Assembly (NCBI GenBank): GCA_024699855.1
Contig: JAMPIQ010000001.1
Coordinates: forward strand, 3,162,001-3,226,000
Length of the DNA stretch: 64,000 nt
Reading direction: 5' to 3'
Source: Aphelenchoides besseyi
Taxonomy: Eukaryota; Nematoda; Chromadorea; Rhabditida; Aphelenchoididae
Under the pieces are notes generated by a model that was not told where the DNA came from, searched no databases, and saw only the letters and a list, made by a program, of their open reading frames with translations. A program made the position numbers and the translations under genes. The stretch's first letter is position 1; each line of letters begins with the position of its first letter. Positions 1 through 11,659 of the stretch are shown here, one piece after another.

Positions 1-147
1 GAGTTTGTGGACAAAGTGTAGTGGGCGGATGTTAAACTTCACAGTTATTCGTTTGTCTAATTGGTTTATGATTTTGTAAGGTACTTTCGGTTCACTGTAA
101 GTTCTAATGAATTTGCTGATAAGTTCGCTTTTGCTTTAGGTCGTTCA
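1..147 (+). repeat. Dispersed repeat copy A with intron-like splice sites
   Basis: This stretch is closely similar (roughly four bases in five by eye) to the reverse complement of 55633-55780. Both copies contain the same 45-base segment bounded by GTAAGT and TTTTAG, so a spliced unit seems to have been duplicated. Copy A carries in-frame stops in the frame that is open in copy B and is cut by the window edge, so it looks like the decayed copy. Whether the unit is a gene fragment or a transposon end cannot be told from here. Confidence 0.6.
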
Positions 148-288
148 CGACGCTTACGCATGTATGCGTTATTTTTGTCCGAGCGTGCACGACGCCTGAA
201 AATACGTCGGAAATGACTGGGAAAACTGAAGTTTACTCTGCTTCAGTTCCGCTTGCTTCACGCAAAAGTTTTGTGGCTTTTTCCTTGT

Positions 289-1410
289 CACCTCTATAAC
301 TAAACCACACCAAAATAAAATACTTCCCGCCTTCAAAATCTTTCACTTACTGAACTAAACCACACTACAATAATCAAATCTATACAAGAAAACAAAACGG
401 GACCACAAAAACCTCACAAATCCAAATCGCAAAAAAATTTCGAACATCATATGCGAAAAAGTTCCGAAAAAGCCCTTTTAAAAACCAAAGGAATCGTCTA
501 CATTTTGAGCGTAGTCAAGTCGTCGAAAAGCTTGGAGTGAAACATGATTCAAGTTCGATTCCTAATGTAACAACCAACACTCTCATATACAAAACATACA
601 AACTATATACGATTGACTAACTTTAAATTTAAATTTCTAACATCATATACAAACAATGCCAAAAAAAGCTTCAAAAAACGATCAAAGGTTTGAAAAAAAC
701 GATCGACCGGAAAACGAGTAGATCGTCCGCCGAAGGTTAAACATGGAGGTCCCGGTTGACCAAACAAATTAAAAAGTGACATTCAAGTTGAGACCGCATT
801 AGAATCGGAGCTCGACGAAGACAATCGAATGGCCACTCGAGACAGTCTTGCCAACTATTTGACCGCCGATTATCAGAACTTTACAATTCATATAAAAGAT
901 GTGTTACATGAACGTTAAACAGATCTGCACAACCCAAACAGTCATTGCAATCCAATTTTAATAATGAAAATGGTCAACGAAATTGATCAAACAGTCTATT
1001 TGCAAGCAGAAATCATTACTTTCGCAGTGTTGGATTACACATCAAAAACGATCGTCGTGCTGCCGGTTAATGCATTCGCGCGCTTTTTCATTTTTTGGCA
1101 TTATGTGTCAATTTTTCCCTAATGCATTTTTGCTATAATGACTTATTTCTCAGTCGATATTAGACTATATGCATAATATTGATTGGGTCAACCAATTTTT
1201 ATTCTTCATTGAAGAAGGTGAGTACGGAAAGAAAAATGTCGACTTTTTAATAACCGCAAAAGGTGCATTTTTTCGGTATGTTTTTGTATACGATGTTCAG
1301 AATTTTATTTGAAATTCGAAATCTGGAGATAAGTATCAAGACCATGGCTTTTTTAGAAAATCTTGATGGTGGGAAGTATTTTATTGTGGTGTGGTTTAGT
1401 TATGAAGGTG
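289..1410. repeat. Inverted-repeat element
   Basis: Bases 289-344 match the reverse complement of about 1357-1410 (shared core ATAACTAAACCACACC, then an AAATACTTCCC stretch). An inner block at 436-477 is repeated directly at about 631-669 and inverted at about 1265-1306. I see no convincing coding exon between the arms. The arrangement suggests a non-autonomous DNA element or a folded repeat about 1.1 kb long. No target-site duplication was established. Confidence 0.5.
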
Positions 1411-1816
1411 AAATGGAAATCTGTAGAGTTTTTGGTGCTATTCAACTAAAACAAAATCAATGTTCGAAACGTTGACAATCAACTCATTGTTTTACTAAAT
1501 GAAGTCGATAAAAGTATTGGTAGGTCGAATAACACCTAAACATTGGAGTTGAAGCTACTTTAATTGCTACGACAACTGTTTCAATCGATTGATTAGGAAA
1601 TTGAAAACCGTGATTAGCAAACCACAAGAGATGACCATGAGTAATGTATATGAACTGAATTGACGTGAATCAAAAGCTTAAAATAAACTTACGGGATTGA
1701 AAATTGATGTTGATCGTCATCTGTTGGTACTCAATCAAATGGAAACAAACACATACGTGGTCCATTTGAGGTATGTTGCTATTTTCTGATTTCCCAAAGT
1801 ATAATTCCGTTTACAG

Positions 1817-2228
1817 ATGCCGAACGGCAAAAAATGGAAACCCGGACAGATCGTGGACCCGAGGCAGCCAAAAATCAACGACTGTTTCAAGAAACGTCTG
1901 CCGACTGCGGACCCGGAACTGATTTCTGTAAGCAAACGGATTATCACTAATTCATCCTTGATTTCAGGCTACTGCTAATGAAAACGATCCCGTGAATCAT
2001 GAAAACATTCCACCGGTTATCGAGCAATCGAATTCGCGTCTAGTCGTTAAACAGAAACGTGAGTTTGTGAAAAGCCAATTTAAGCTATTCAATATTTCAG
2101 CAAAAGGACGAATCGCCCCATTCACCAATTCGTCCATCGACCTCTCGAACCAACAGTTTGGCAATTCGTCGTGGAATTTGGACGAAATTCTGAAGGTAAA
2201 TTTTGCCACATCTTCTGTTCAGTTCTAA
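1817..2228 (+). CDS. Small hydrophilic protein with PIP-box-like motif, unknown
   Basis: Model: join(1817..1927,1968..2058,2101..2228), 109 residues; all joins keep phase. The ATG follows directly on a TTTACAG acceptor, as expected of a trans-spliced or very short 5' leader. The protein is polar and Pro/Asn/Lys-rich. Near residues 16-23 it has QPKINDCF, which partly fits a PCNA-interacting PIP box (Q-x-x-hydrophobic-x-x-aromatic-aromatic, here with Cys in one aromatic position). I do not recognise the family. The last exon is read through to the TAA at 2226; splicing at AAG|GTAAAT instead would lengthen the protein. The PIP-box reading is inference only. Confidence 0.45.
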
Positions 2229-2899
2229 TCTTCTTACAAGACGGTCGCTTCGCTCCCGTCTTTTGCCGTTAGTGGCGTTGGGTTTGTAGCGTGGGTTGGA
2301 GGGGAGTTGAAGTTAATAAATTTGACTACCTGGCGTTTGAGACCTTCAGCCCGAAAAGTGCAAGACCAACGACTGCTTTTCCAACAAAAACACTCAAAAA
2401 TCCACATGCTGTCACTCTCCAAATAGCTCAAAAGACCTCTCCACGACAAATCCTGCGTAGTTGCGCTGACTCCGAATTATCTGGTCACATTCAGGCATGG
2501 GACATGTACTGTTTGTTCCCAATTGTCCTCCCGCCCCGAATATCTTAACGCAGAAGGCCAAGACACCACGCTCCCTCGGCCTCTTGTGTTGGCTGGTTGT
2601 GATTGCATTGTATTCTTTATTATTGGGCTCCAACGCTAGTTAATAAAGTGTTATTGTTACTACCCAAGAACAGGACAGGACACATCTGTCTTATGTGAAG
2701 GATACGACAGTTGTTTCAATATCAACTATTGTCCAATAACAAGCTACTGTTGTTTACACCAGCAAAGAAGAAAATTATGCTATTCTCAGAAGCAATGAAA
2801 AACTTGTAAATCGAAATTGTCTCATTCAGCAATGCGATGTAATGAAGCCATTTGTGGTCTGTGGTTTCGCAAAGAAATTCCCAGAGCTTACGTTTATCC
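2229..2899. other. Gene-free stretch with LTR-like 3' features
   Basis: No exon chain was found. The segment has higher GC than its surroundings near 2500-2600, an AATAAA in AGTTAATAAAGTG at about 2640, and ends in a simple GACAGGACA-like repeat. It could be a solo LTR or 3' untranslated sequence; neither is proven. Confidence 0.3.
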
Positions 2900-3329
2900 A
2901 TGGAACAGTTTATAGCATTCTTCCTTTCATTTATGAAAACAATAGCAAAAGTTTCGGACCGTTTATTCATGGAACAGCAAAAACTTCACGGAGTTTTTGG
3001 TAAGATATCTTTCTGTATATACCTAAACTTACAACTAATTTTTAGGTGCCGCCTGCTTTGCAACTTGTGAATTGATGGCTATTAATCTCGGTACTACAAC
3101 TATGTCATTGGAGCAACACAATAAAGCGATCTCCGAAGCAGCGATCTTTTCACTCAATAATTATATGGTAACTGCATTCAACCTTCTTGCGGAAATAGCG
3201 GTATGTTTCTACCACTTTTTAATTACCCATCTTAGTATTCTTCATATTTAGAAATTGGAACCGAATAAACCTCCGAAACGTCCATATTATGAAATTAGCA
3301 TTGAAGGCGTCGGCAAATGTGAATTCTAA
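2900..3329 (+). CDS. Small protein of unknown function
   Basis: Model: join(2900..2999,3046..3200,3252..3329), 110 residues. The introns (46 and 51 bases) have clean GTAAG/TTTTTAG and GTATG/TTTAG borders, and an AATAAA follows the stop at once. The product is mostly helical: a hydrophobic N-terminal part, a Cys/Ala-rich middle (AACFATCELM) and a Pro/Lys-rich tail. No domain was recognised. The ATG at 2900 was chosen because a stop lies in frame upstream at 2843. A second ATG at 2966 is possible. Confidence 0.5.
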
Positions 3330-3436
3330 TAAAAAGAGTAAACTTGTAGTCCATATGTATTTACAATAAACTTTTAACGACTAAAAACAATATAGATGTC
3401 GATTTAAATAGAAATTCATGTATTAAAATGAGGTCA

Positions 3437-6398
3437 TTAACGTCGTCCGGAGATAATCCATGAAGTTGAAGGCGGAGGAAGACGAGGGTTATCGGACCTT
3501 CCGTACCACGGTAAAGTCCTTGGACGTTGTTGTACGGACGAACGTACAAATTGAGATGGCATATTAGGTGGATGAAAACTTGGGGCTCGTTGAATTGAAT
3601 GAGGAGTTTGTCGAGGTTCAGTGAATGGTCGTGGAATAAACGGTTGATGAACGGGACTGCTTGTATGATGTCTCCATCCGGATCCGGTATTTTTGATTGG
3701 CATTATATCTCCACGAGAATTCCGATCAACCCACGATTCCTGACCAATATGTTCGAATTGCGATGAAGGCGGCGAGTAATCTCGATGGTAGCGATCAGGA
3801 GTTTTTTGATGAAACGAAGATTCCCGAGCAGAAAAATCATCGAAAAAACTGCGATCCATGTTTTTATCAAACTGGAATTTAAAGACTTATTGAGCTTGTT
3901 TTTAAACCCACAGATGCTCCGGGTTTTTCGAACACATTTGATCGTCGCATTGGTGGCATTAACGGTGGCGGTCCGAATGCTGGGCGTTTCGGTTGTCGAT
4001 CGGGTGATGTCGATCGCATTGGTGTAGGAAAGAAGCGTTTAACGGCCTGATTCGAATTGATGACAGGTTGAGAATAAGGAAGCGGTAATCTTTGTTCCAA
4101 ATTCTGTTGTTGTTCCGTCCTTATTTTTGCTTGCTGCATACGACGTTCAGTTAAATGTTTGAGTTGTTCGTCTATTAGTTGCATTTCTCGTTGAGCATTA
4201 AAAACTAAACGCGTTGATTCTTTAAAACGTGGAGGCGTTTGCTCGAGATTTGGAGGAATCGGCGGTTGCGGTAGGACACTTTTGCGACTTTCTTCAGTTT
4301 CTTCGTTTGGTGTTCGTTCATCTAAAAAATTCTAAGAAACCTCACTTGACTGTGTAAATACCTTTTGACTTGTCAGATGAATTCGAATCCGGTGGTGTGT
4401 CCAATTCGCCCATGGAACCCGTTTTGCTGTTAATTCTTCGAATCTTCTTGTTTCGATTTGCTACTTTCCATTTGTCCAACTGAGCGGTCAGTGTTTTTAC
4501 TTTCTCAGTTAAGTTCATGTTGTCTGATTTCAGTTTTGTTATCTGAGCTTTACAATCGGTCAGTTCCCGAGACATCGCTGTGTTCATTCGTTCCCGTTTC
4601 TCGGCCGATCGTTCAGCCTGAAAAAGCATCATATTGTTGAAAGCCGGTTGGTATTACCTGTTCCAATCGAAGTTCAGTCATTCGGAATGCAGCAAACGGT
4701 ACGAAGTTTTGGTTTTCTTGTATCGAAAAAGTATTAGAACTTTGCGGTTGATTCTGTGACATTTTATCTTTGTCGTTTTCATTCATTCTGTGCCATGGAA
4801 GAGTCGAGTTTGTGAGATCTTGCATTTTCGAGTCGACATGTTGCTGAATGGCTTTCTCGTATCTTTCAGCACATGCAAACTTCTGACGTTCGTTGTCTTC
4901 CATTTTCTTCCGCTGTTCTTCGCGACGTTTTAGACGTTCTTCTTTTGCTCGTTTTTCTTGTTCAGTTTCCTCGTTGTTACTTTCACATCGCGGGCATTTC
5001 CTGTCGGAAACTAAAGAAACGTTAAGATGCAAATCTGATAGCACCACGTACGCATTTTATTCTTTTTCTCCAATTCCACTTCGAGATCATCAACTTTCTC
5101 GCTGACGCGAAAATAATTTCGTTCAGCAATACAAGCAGCTTCGATTCGTTCTTTGTGCGATGCCAACAAAATTCCAACATCAAAATCAGCGCCATTCAAC
5201 TGTTCCTGAAACAATTTAGTATTTCGAATGATTCCCGTCCTTTTATCTTACCGTCAATTCGGTTATTCGCTTATTTTTCCCTAAAAACACGTTTGCTTCG
5301 TTTGAGTCTCAAAACCTCACTTTTAATGTACGACTGGATTTCTTCCCACTTCTGCTGCATTTGTTCATGTCGCTAAAATAAGAGCACAATTAACTTCCTA
5401 GAAAACGAACTCACTCGAATATCACCCTCAACAATTCGTCGAATCGATCCGAGAGTATTCTTTCGGAGAAGTTCGATTTCTTTTCGCAAATCGCCGACCG
5501 TACTATCCAACGCACTTCTAAAAGCAATAGTCCATTTAATAACAACAAACAGACAAACCGAAGTAAAATTAACTCAGTTAATGCTCGTTTCAGTCCATTG
5601 CTCAATGCATTAACACGCCAATTCAACTGCTCGTTGATTTTCAACAGTTGAGAGTTTATGTATAACGAAGAAGCAAGACGATATTCCTTGACATCATCAG
5701 TCAATTCAGACATCCTCTCGGAAATCCTAAAGTCAACACTTCGAAATAAGCTTTTAATTTGTAACTTACATTGAAATTGCTCTACAGCAATCGGACAAAA
5801 AAACTTCAAACATCAACGGATCGTTTGTGGTTTGAATTTGTTTGTCATTCGAGGATAACGAAGTAATTTCAGACAGGTTTAACGAGTTTCGAAATAACTG
5901 ATTGATCAAACTGATATCCAGATCCCGGTGTGGTTCTTTCCTCGCTTTTCTTCGTGAATGCCGATTGAGTGTCAGTTGCTTCAATTCGGCTTCAACAATT
6001 CTGTCAATATTCAAAACATCTGCAGCCTGCGAAGAAGTTCCAGTTTTTGAGTTTGTCACTAATACTTCAATTTCCGCATCCGAATCTGCGTTTGAACCGT
6101 CTTCGTGCCATTCTTCGTCGCTGCTTATGACACCACCATCAATGATTATCGGTTCTTCTTGAAACATCCCACCATTTGGCATACGTTGATGAGAAAGATG
6201 ATCGAAAGGTGCATAATAGTCTCCAGTTTGCTCAACTTCCTCACAAACATCAGAAATCACGGAGTTGACTGTTAGCCAAACATCGTCCATAAACTCTCGA
6301 GAAACGTCCAATTTCTGTTGATATTGCCAAAAATAGTCCTCGGGTTCCGGCTCGTAATAACTCTCATTGAACGCCAACGAACTGTCAGAAGTGTCCAT
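3437..6398 (-). CDS. Large coiled-coil protein, unknown (857 aa)
   Basis: Exons: complement(join(3437..3871,3912..4321,4362..4617,4658..5010,5052..5205,5252..5280,5321..5372,5415..5517,5574..5726,5770..6398)). The ten exons join in phase, with introns of 38-56 bases. The N-terminal 200 residues are acidic (Ser/Asp/Glu-rich). Residues about 210-560 are helical and rich in Lys/Glu/Gln, typical coiled coil, with an isolated CPRC pair (RKCPRCES) near residue 375. The C-terminal 250 residues are Pro/Arg/Ser-rich and disordered, ending in GRR. The layout is like centrosomal, RNA-granule or cytoskeletal scaffold proteins, but no family signature was recognised. It is transcribed away from the GIGYF gene at 7046. 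Confidence 0.75.
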
Positions 6399-7045
6399 TT
6401 AACAAAAGCTCAGCATTTGATAGATCTGCAAACTGTAAGCTAAGAACAAACAAAACACCAAGTTCTCACCTTTGAATGCACTTAACTTCAACTCAGATTA
6501 TAACAAGGAATATAAACAAAGATTCGAAGTCACTGAAAATGGCACGCGCACAATTTCGGCACTTTTGGATTCCACGAGCAAAAAGAACTTTCGACCGCGA
6601 ACCGCAGAAAACTGGCGCCTGAACGTGAAAACACAACGCCACAATCGCTGAAAGATTTGGAGTGTTGCGCTTGCCGTTGCATTTCCTTCGGCTCGTCAGT
6701 TTTAGATGCCTAATTTTGTTTCTGCAGTTGTGTTCTGCAGCTATGCTTTTACGCCAACAACCTCATTCAATCATCAGCTTGTTAATCCTATCTCACAGTA
6801 CGATTAACCTTATTAGTTCATCGCAACACATCCGCTTCGCCCGGGGATCTTTTGTTTGTCGGCGGATCATGCGCTCTTTTTGCCCATCTTCCGCTTCCTA
6901 TGCGCGCCTTCCCAATGACCTTGTTTTTATTTGGAATTCGAATGTACGGCATATTTCTATTGGGACTACGGTTTGAAATAGAGATACAAAAAAGTTTCAG
7001 TAAACAAACGCTCTTGTTACACCACTTTGTCGACTTCTAACGATA
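6399..7045. promoter_or_regulatory. Divergent intergenic region
   Basis: These 647 bases separate the starts of the coiled-coil gene (-) and the GIGYF gene (+), so they should hold both promoters and 5' leaders. Open frames here look accidental. No specific factor sites were identified. Confidence 0.4.
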
Positions 7046-9986
7046 ATGACAACCAACAATCCTGCTACCGCCCAACCGTTCAATCCGTCATGGCAAGTTC
7101 GCCGACTCAAATGTTTTAAATTTTCGTTGTTCAGGATGCAAACCGGGCCTCTGAAAATGCCAAAACCAAATGGATCCGTTCATCGTGTTTCAACGGAGGA
7201 TGATGATTCGGCGTCTCAAGAAATGATTGAGCCCGTTTTTGCCAACAATCGTTTTGGTCGTGAGGATCTTCTGGCCTTGATTCGCAACGATTCGAAACCA
7301 CCTGATGGAATTCAACAATGTCCATTCTTTACAGATAAGCCTCTAACGCCCATCATTCTGTCCAGTCTGAGTGAAACCGAATTGGTAAGTGCTGACATTG
7401 ATCGATACGAAACTACTGTAATTTTAGCGTCTGCAACAGAACATCAACTCGAGTAAAGCGTTGAGTGCGGCTCATCGTGGAGAATGGCAAACCAAAGAGA
7501 ACAACGATAGTTTTTCGAATCCGTGGACTATTGCCGGTTTGTTTGAGCTTTTTTTGTTCTTTTTTTTGTAAAGAGATTTCATTTAACTGAGTTAATTTAG
7601 GCAGCAATCGTTCCAGTGGCTCGTCTTTTCGTACATCAAACAGTCGATGGACAGCGCCAAACGCCGGAACCAAAGGTTTGAGATTTGAATTGTTGTTGAT
7701 TTGTAGTATTTGCTTTTAGGTGGAATTCGACCAAAGACACAGGCATGCTGGAATTTAACAACAAGACGTTTTAATTTTTTGTTCTTAGGATCCTCCAACA
7801 CGAAACGAATTCAATGAATCATTTTCAAAAACTCCTCCCGAAAAAGACATCACTCGCCGTGCAGCAGTATCTCCAGTTCAACCCGTTACTACTTTTCAAC
7901 CACGAAATCCAATACAAAAACCAACGCCCATTCAACCGTCTGCACCAAAAGCTTTCGAAGAGCCGGTGAAACTTGACGAATGGTTCTATTTAGATCCTCA
8001 GAATGTACGCCGTGGCCCATTCGAAACGACTCAAATGCAAGCGTGGTTTGTAAGTGGTTATTTCCATGCCGATCTCAACATAATGCAACCGGGCGATACC
8101 ACGTACACACCGCTGGGTAGACGATTTCGTTTGTTCATTTGTCTACTCGATTCTTTAGGTGATTTAATACGTATCAATGGGGCTTTGACGCCGTTCAATG
8201 CAAAAGCGCGTGAACAAAAGCACTCACCTCCTGCCTCCAGTACGACAAATCAATCAGCACAAGCACATTCCGTTTGGTCTCAGTCCCCAGCAAAACCTCA
8301 AGAATCGCCGGCGTCGGAAAATTCAGAATTGTCGTTGGAATCGTTGAAATTACTGGCAGAAAAAGAACGACTTCTCCTTGAAGAGCAACGCAAATTGCGC
8401 GAGAAACAAGAGAGTTTAGCTCGTGAGGAACGAGAACGTGAAGAGAAAGAAAAGCGAATGCAGGAACTTCATTTGGAATTGCAACGTCAACGTGTGGGTT
8501 ACAATTGATGTGAAAACAAATTTGGAATTTAGGATGAAATGGAAAAACGTGCTCGTGAAAAGGAACATGAACTCGAAATGAAAAGATTGGAAATTCTTGA
8601 GTACGAACGTCTACAACGCGAGAAACTGCAAAAATTGGAAGAAGAACGAAAGCTACAGTTGGCACAGGTTTCTTAGGATTTTCGTTCAAATTTGATATGA
8701 AAATCTAGGAGGAGATCAATAGACGTCGCGAATCGGAGATGGAGTTTGCCCGACGTGAACAAGAATATCAACGACTCTTGTTGGAGGCCGATATGCGTAA
8801 AAAAGAGGAACAACGCCGTTTGGAAGAGCTACAATATCAACAGAAACTTCAAAAAGAGAAGCAAGAACAATTGAGACGTAAACGCGAGGAAGAAGAGATT
8901 GTCATCCGCCAACAACAACAACAACAACAAGCAGCCCAACAAGCAGCACTGTTAGCCGCTCAACAAAAAGCAGCAGCAATGAATGCGAATAAGAGTACTT
9001 GACGTTTCATATTTCATTATACTGATTCTTGATCGTTCTAGCAGCTCCATGGGTCAGTGCTGGAAAAGCAAACAATGCACCGGATTTAAGTAAAATTCAA
9101 GAGCAAGAACGTGCAGAAATGTTAAAGAAACAACAGAAAGAAGACGAAGAACGTCGTCAACAAGAAGCGGCAACGGCACTCCAAAAGAAATTGGTTTGGG
9201 GTGGAACTCAATCACCGCAGGTTCAACACCAATTCATCGATAATTACCCATAAGCCTGTTATAGTCCAATGGAAATCCATGGAACGTTGTGAAGCCTGTA
9301 GTTAAACCGGCGCCTATTATTCCACCAACCAAAAAAGAAACACAACAAAAGAACGCGACGAAACAAAAACCTAAAGTACTTGTAAAAATAAACTCAATCG
9401 ACTAATCATTGTTTTCAGGTGGTGAAAGAGACAACCAAGATTGAGAAGTCTTCTGATGATCCATTCACTACGTGGCTTACTCAGCGTATTCGTCAATTGA
9501 GTGCAAATCTCGATCCGGAAGTTCTTTCGACATTCCTTCAAAGCATTGAATCGCCAAATGAGGTAAGATTTCTCGTTTTCATTATCGTTTATTAATCTAC
9601 TTTAGTTGGAAGATTATATTATATCTTATTTGGGTGATAGCAAATCATCCAAAGAGTTTCATCAGGAATTCTTGGCCAAACGAATTGAACTTCGTCCTCG
9701 ACGTCAACGCATTGCTGATAAAGATGTAAGTATGGACAGAAAATCCACTTATCAACGCACTTTCTAGGATCTTTCTGCTCCAGCAACCGCCACTGATTTG
9801 GCCGGAAATTGCGCTTCGGCTTCCGGTACAACAAACAACACGGGGGCTGCAAAGAAGAACAAGAAAGCCAAAGGAAAACAAGTAGTTGACATTCTTGGTT
9901 TTCGTCCAACCGGCAATCCGGATCGATTCAACGCCGGAGAACTGGATTTGGATTACTCTACATCGACTCGTGGTAAACGGAAATAA
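7046..9986 (+). CDS. GIGYF: GIGYF-family GYF-domain translational repressor (800 aa)
   Basis: Exons: join(7046..7384,7428..7536,7601..7675,7720..7742,7789..8116,8159..8493,8533..8667,8709..8994,9042..9220,9265..9375,9419..9562,9606..9725,9768..9986). GIGYF proteins recruit the cap-binding protein 4EHP and decay factors to silence mRNAs. The N-terminus has the family's 4EHP-binding region (FNPSWQ, then NNRFGREDLLALI near residues 64-77). Residues about 243-300 form a GYF domain (WFYLDP..GPF..M..W...GYF) that binds proline-rich PPGL-type ligands. A long charged coiled coil with a Gln run follows, then a conserved C-terminus (FRPTGNPDRFNAGE). Human GIGYF1/2 are longer. The intron 7743-7788 begins with GC rather than GT. 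A possible intron just after residue 17 was rejected because it breaks frame. Confidence 0.9.
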
Positions 9987-10136
9987 GTTAAAAGACGAAC
10001 AAAAATTCCGTGTTCCATTTCAATACACATTCTTCCGTTGTTGCTTTATTGTGTGTAAAGTTATCCAATTAATTACGATCGTTTGTGTGAACCCAAAAAC
10101 AAAATCGTTAGCGAAAGAAGTAATTGCAGTTTAGAA

Positions 10137-11082
10137 CTAAGTTGATTTGCGAAGAAAATTCATTTTGGCTTGAGCGAATGAAACTGCACGGCAAGACGCT
10201 AATTCACGAGCTTCCGAAATGGACAATGCAAGACCCAAGAAGAAGTTCGTGAGTCTGTTTGTTTTGGCATCGCGAATCTCCAAGAAAACGCGAATATCTG
10301 CAATAAGCTGTGGACGAAATACGAAAGAAAACAAACTGACCATCGAATGTCGTTGAACTGTTGAACTGAGCTTGCAATTCCTCCATGTTACGACCATCTA
10401 ACTCAATGAGATTCGTGTTATCGAGAAGAAAAACGAGCTTTCGATTCGGCCACCATTTATCCATTGCAGAACAATTCTGCAGTTGCCGAAGCAGTTTTTC
10501 GCTCCCGACACATTTGTGAATTCCATGGTGATCGTGAATTGACCGATTGCTCAGCAGATTTTGTATTTGATCCACAGAGTTGGACGTCGAAACCGAACTC
10601 TCATTTTGCACTGCCGGCGAATCGTGATGATTTTCGAGCGTTTGTTTTTCTAGCATCTGTGTTGTATTGCGATCGGTAAAAACTAAAACCGTTGTAAACC
10701 TATTGGTTACTTCAATAGTTTACCGAAAGGATCGCGTAATTCGGAGATCTTCTGATGCATTTTTTCAGCAGCCGCTGCTTTTGCTTTCTTCTTCGATGGT
10801 CCTGATTCGCGAACTTCGATGTCCCGTAACTTGGATGTACAAACGAACGTCTTCTGATTGGGTGGTCCTTGGAATAATGTGGATTTAATTGCTGACAAAA
10901 CCTTCACTTACCCTCTTCCGTGAAAGAATACTCTGGGCGCCGTGGGATTTTTTTTTGTGAACAACTGAAAGCCAATATAAACGAATACAAACGACTTCAA
11001 GTGCCTACAGTTCATCACACTTTCCCGGCCAATTCTGTTCGTTTTTCTCGCCGAAAACACCGGCAACCGGTTTCGTGGTCAT
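10137..11082 (-). CDS. Double-stranded-RNA-binding protein, TRBP/PACT/Loquacious/RDE-4 type
   Basis: Exons: complement(join(10137..10297,10341..10682,10724..10867,10912..10964,11021..11082)), 253 residues. Residues about 21-85 make a double-stranded-RNA-binding domain: a PEYSFTEEGPPNQKTFVC strand block followed by the GPSKKKAKAAAAEKM helix with the RNA-contacting lysines. The last 70 residues end in a helix with the pattern of a C-terminal dsRBD (SEARELASCRAVSFAQ), the part that binds Dicer in TRBP-like proteins. The middle, about 100 residues, is polar. The size suits a small Dicer cofactor for siRNA or miRNA processing. The family is clear from sequence; the exact orthologue is not. It converges tail to tail with the GIGYF gene, 150 bases apart. 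Confidence 0.75.
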
Positions 11083-11659
11083 TTTACCCTGCAAAGTCCA
11101 GGAATATTGCAAGTTAATACGAGAACACGGAAGTTAAATGGATTCGACAACCACATTCAAAAACCGAAGAACCTAAAAGCCGCTCAAATTCACGAAAAAT
11201 CTCAACGCTAACTCACCTAAACAAAAAATTGCTCTTAAACTGGTCTAGATGAAACCTTCGCAGTTCTCAAAAAACAAAATCACTTGAGTTCATTAGCAGT
11301 TTGGTTTGTTATTTGCATTTTCGTCTACAATCTAGTGGATTGGAGCTTTTCCGCTTACAATTGTCAGTTAAAACGGTAAGCCAACGCGCTTTTTCTCTTC
11401 GATTCAATTGAAATTGACGAATAAGAAGAGAGAGTTGGAAAGCTGTTGAAGGTCTTTTTGCCTCTCACTGCCCCTCTACGTTGTTTGATATTCACAAGGT
11501 TGGTTCTTTAGGTCGGAACTTCGATTTTACACGTAAATTCATTTGTTTTTGTTCGTTTTGATGGCGAATTTTTGGCTGAAAACATTCGCGAATTACGAGA
11601 TTCGGCGTTTTTACGAAATTCTATGACAAATTTCGGTTTTAGGATCTCTCTTTCGTGCA
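11083..11659. promoter_or_regulatory. Divergent promoter region between dsRBD gene and ACF1-like gene
   Basis: This 577-base gap lies between two genes transcribed in opposite directions. It contains pyrimidine-rich stretches (TCTCTTC, GCCTCTCACTGCCCCTC) but no exon that can be joined to either gene in phase. Confidence 0.35.
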
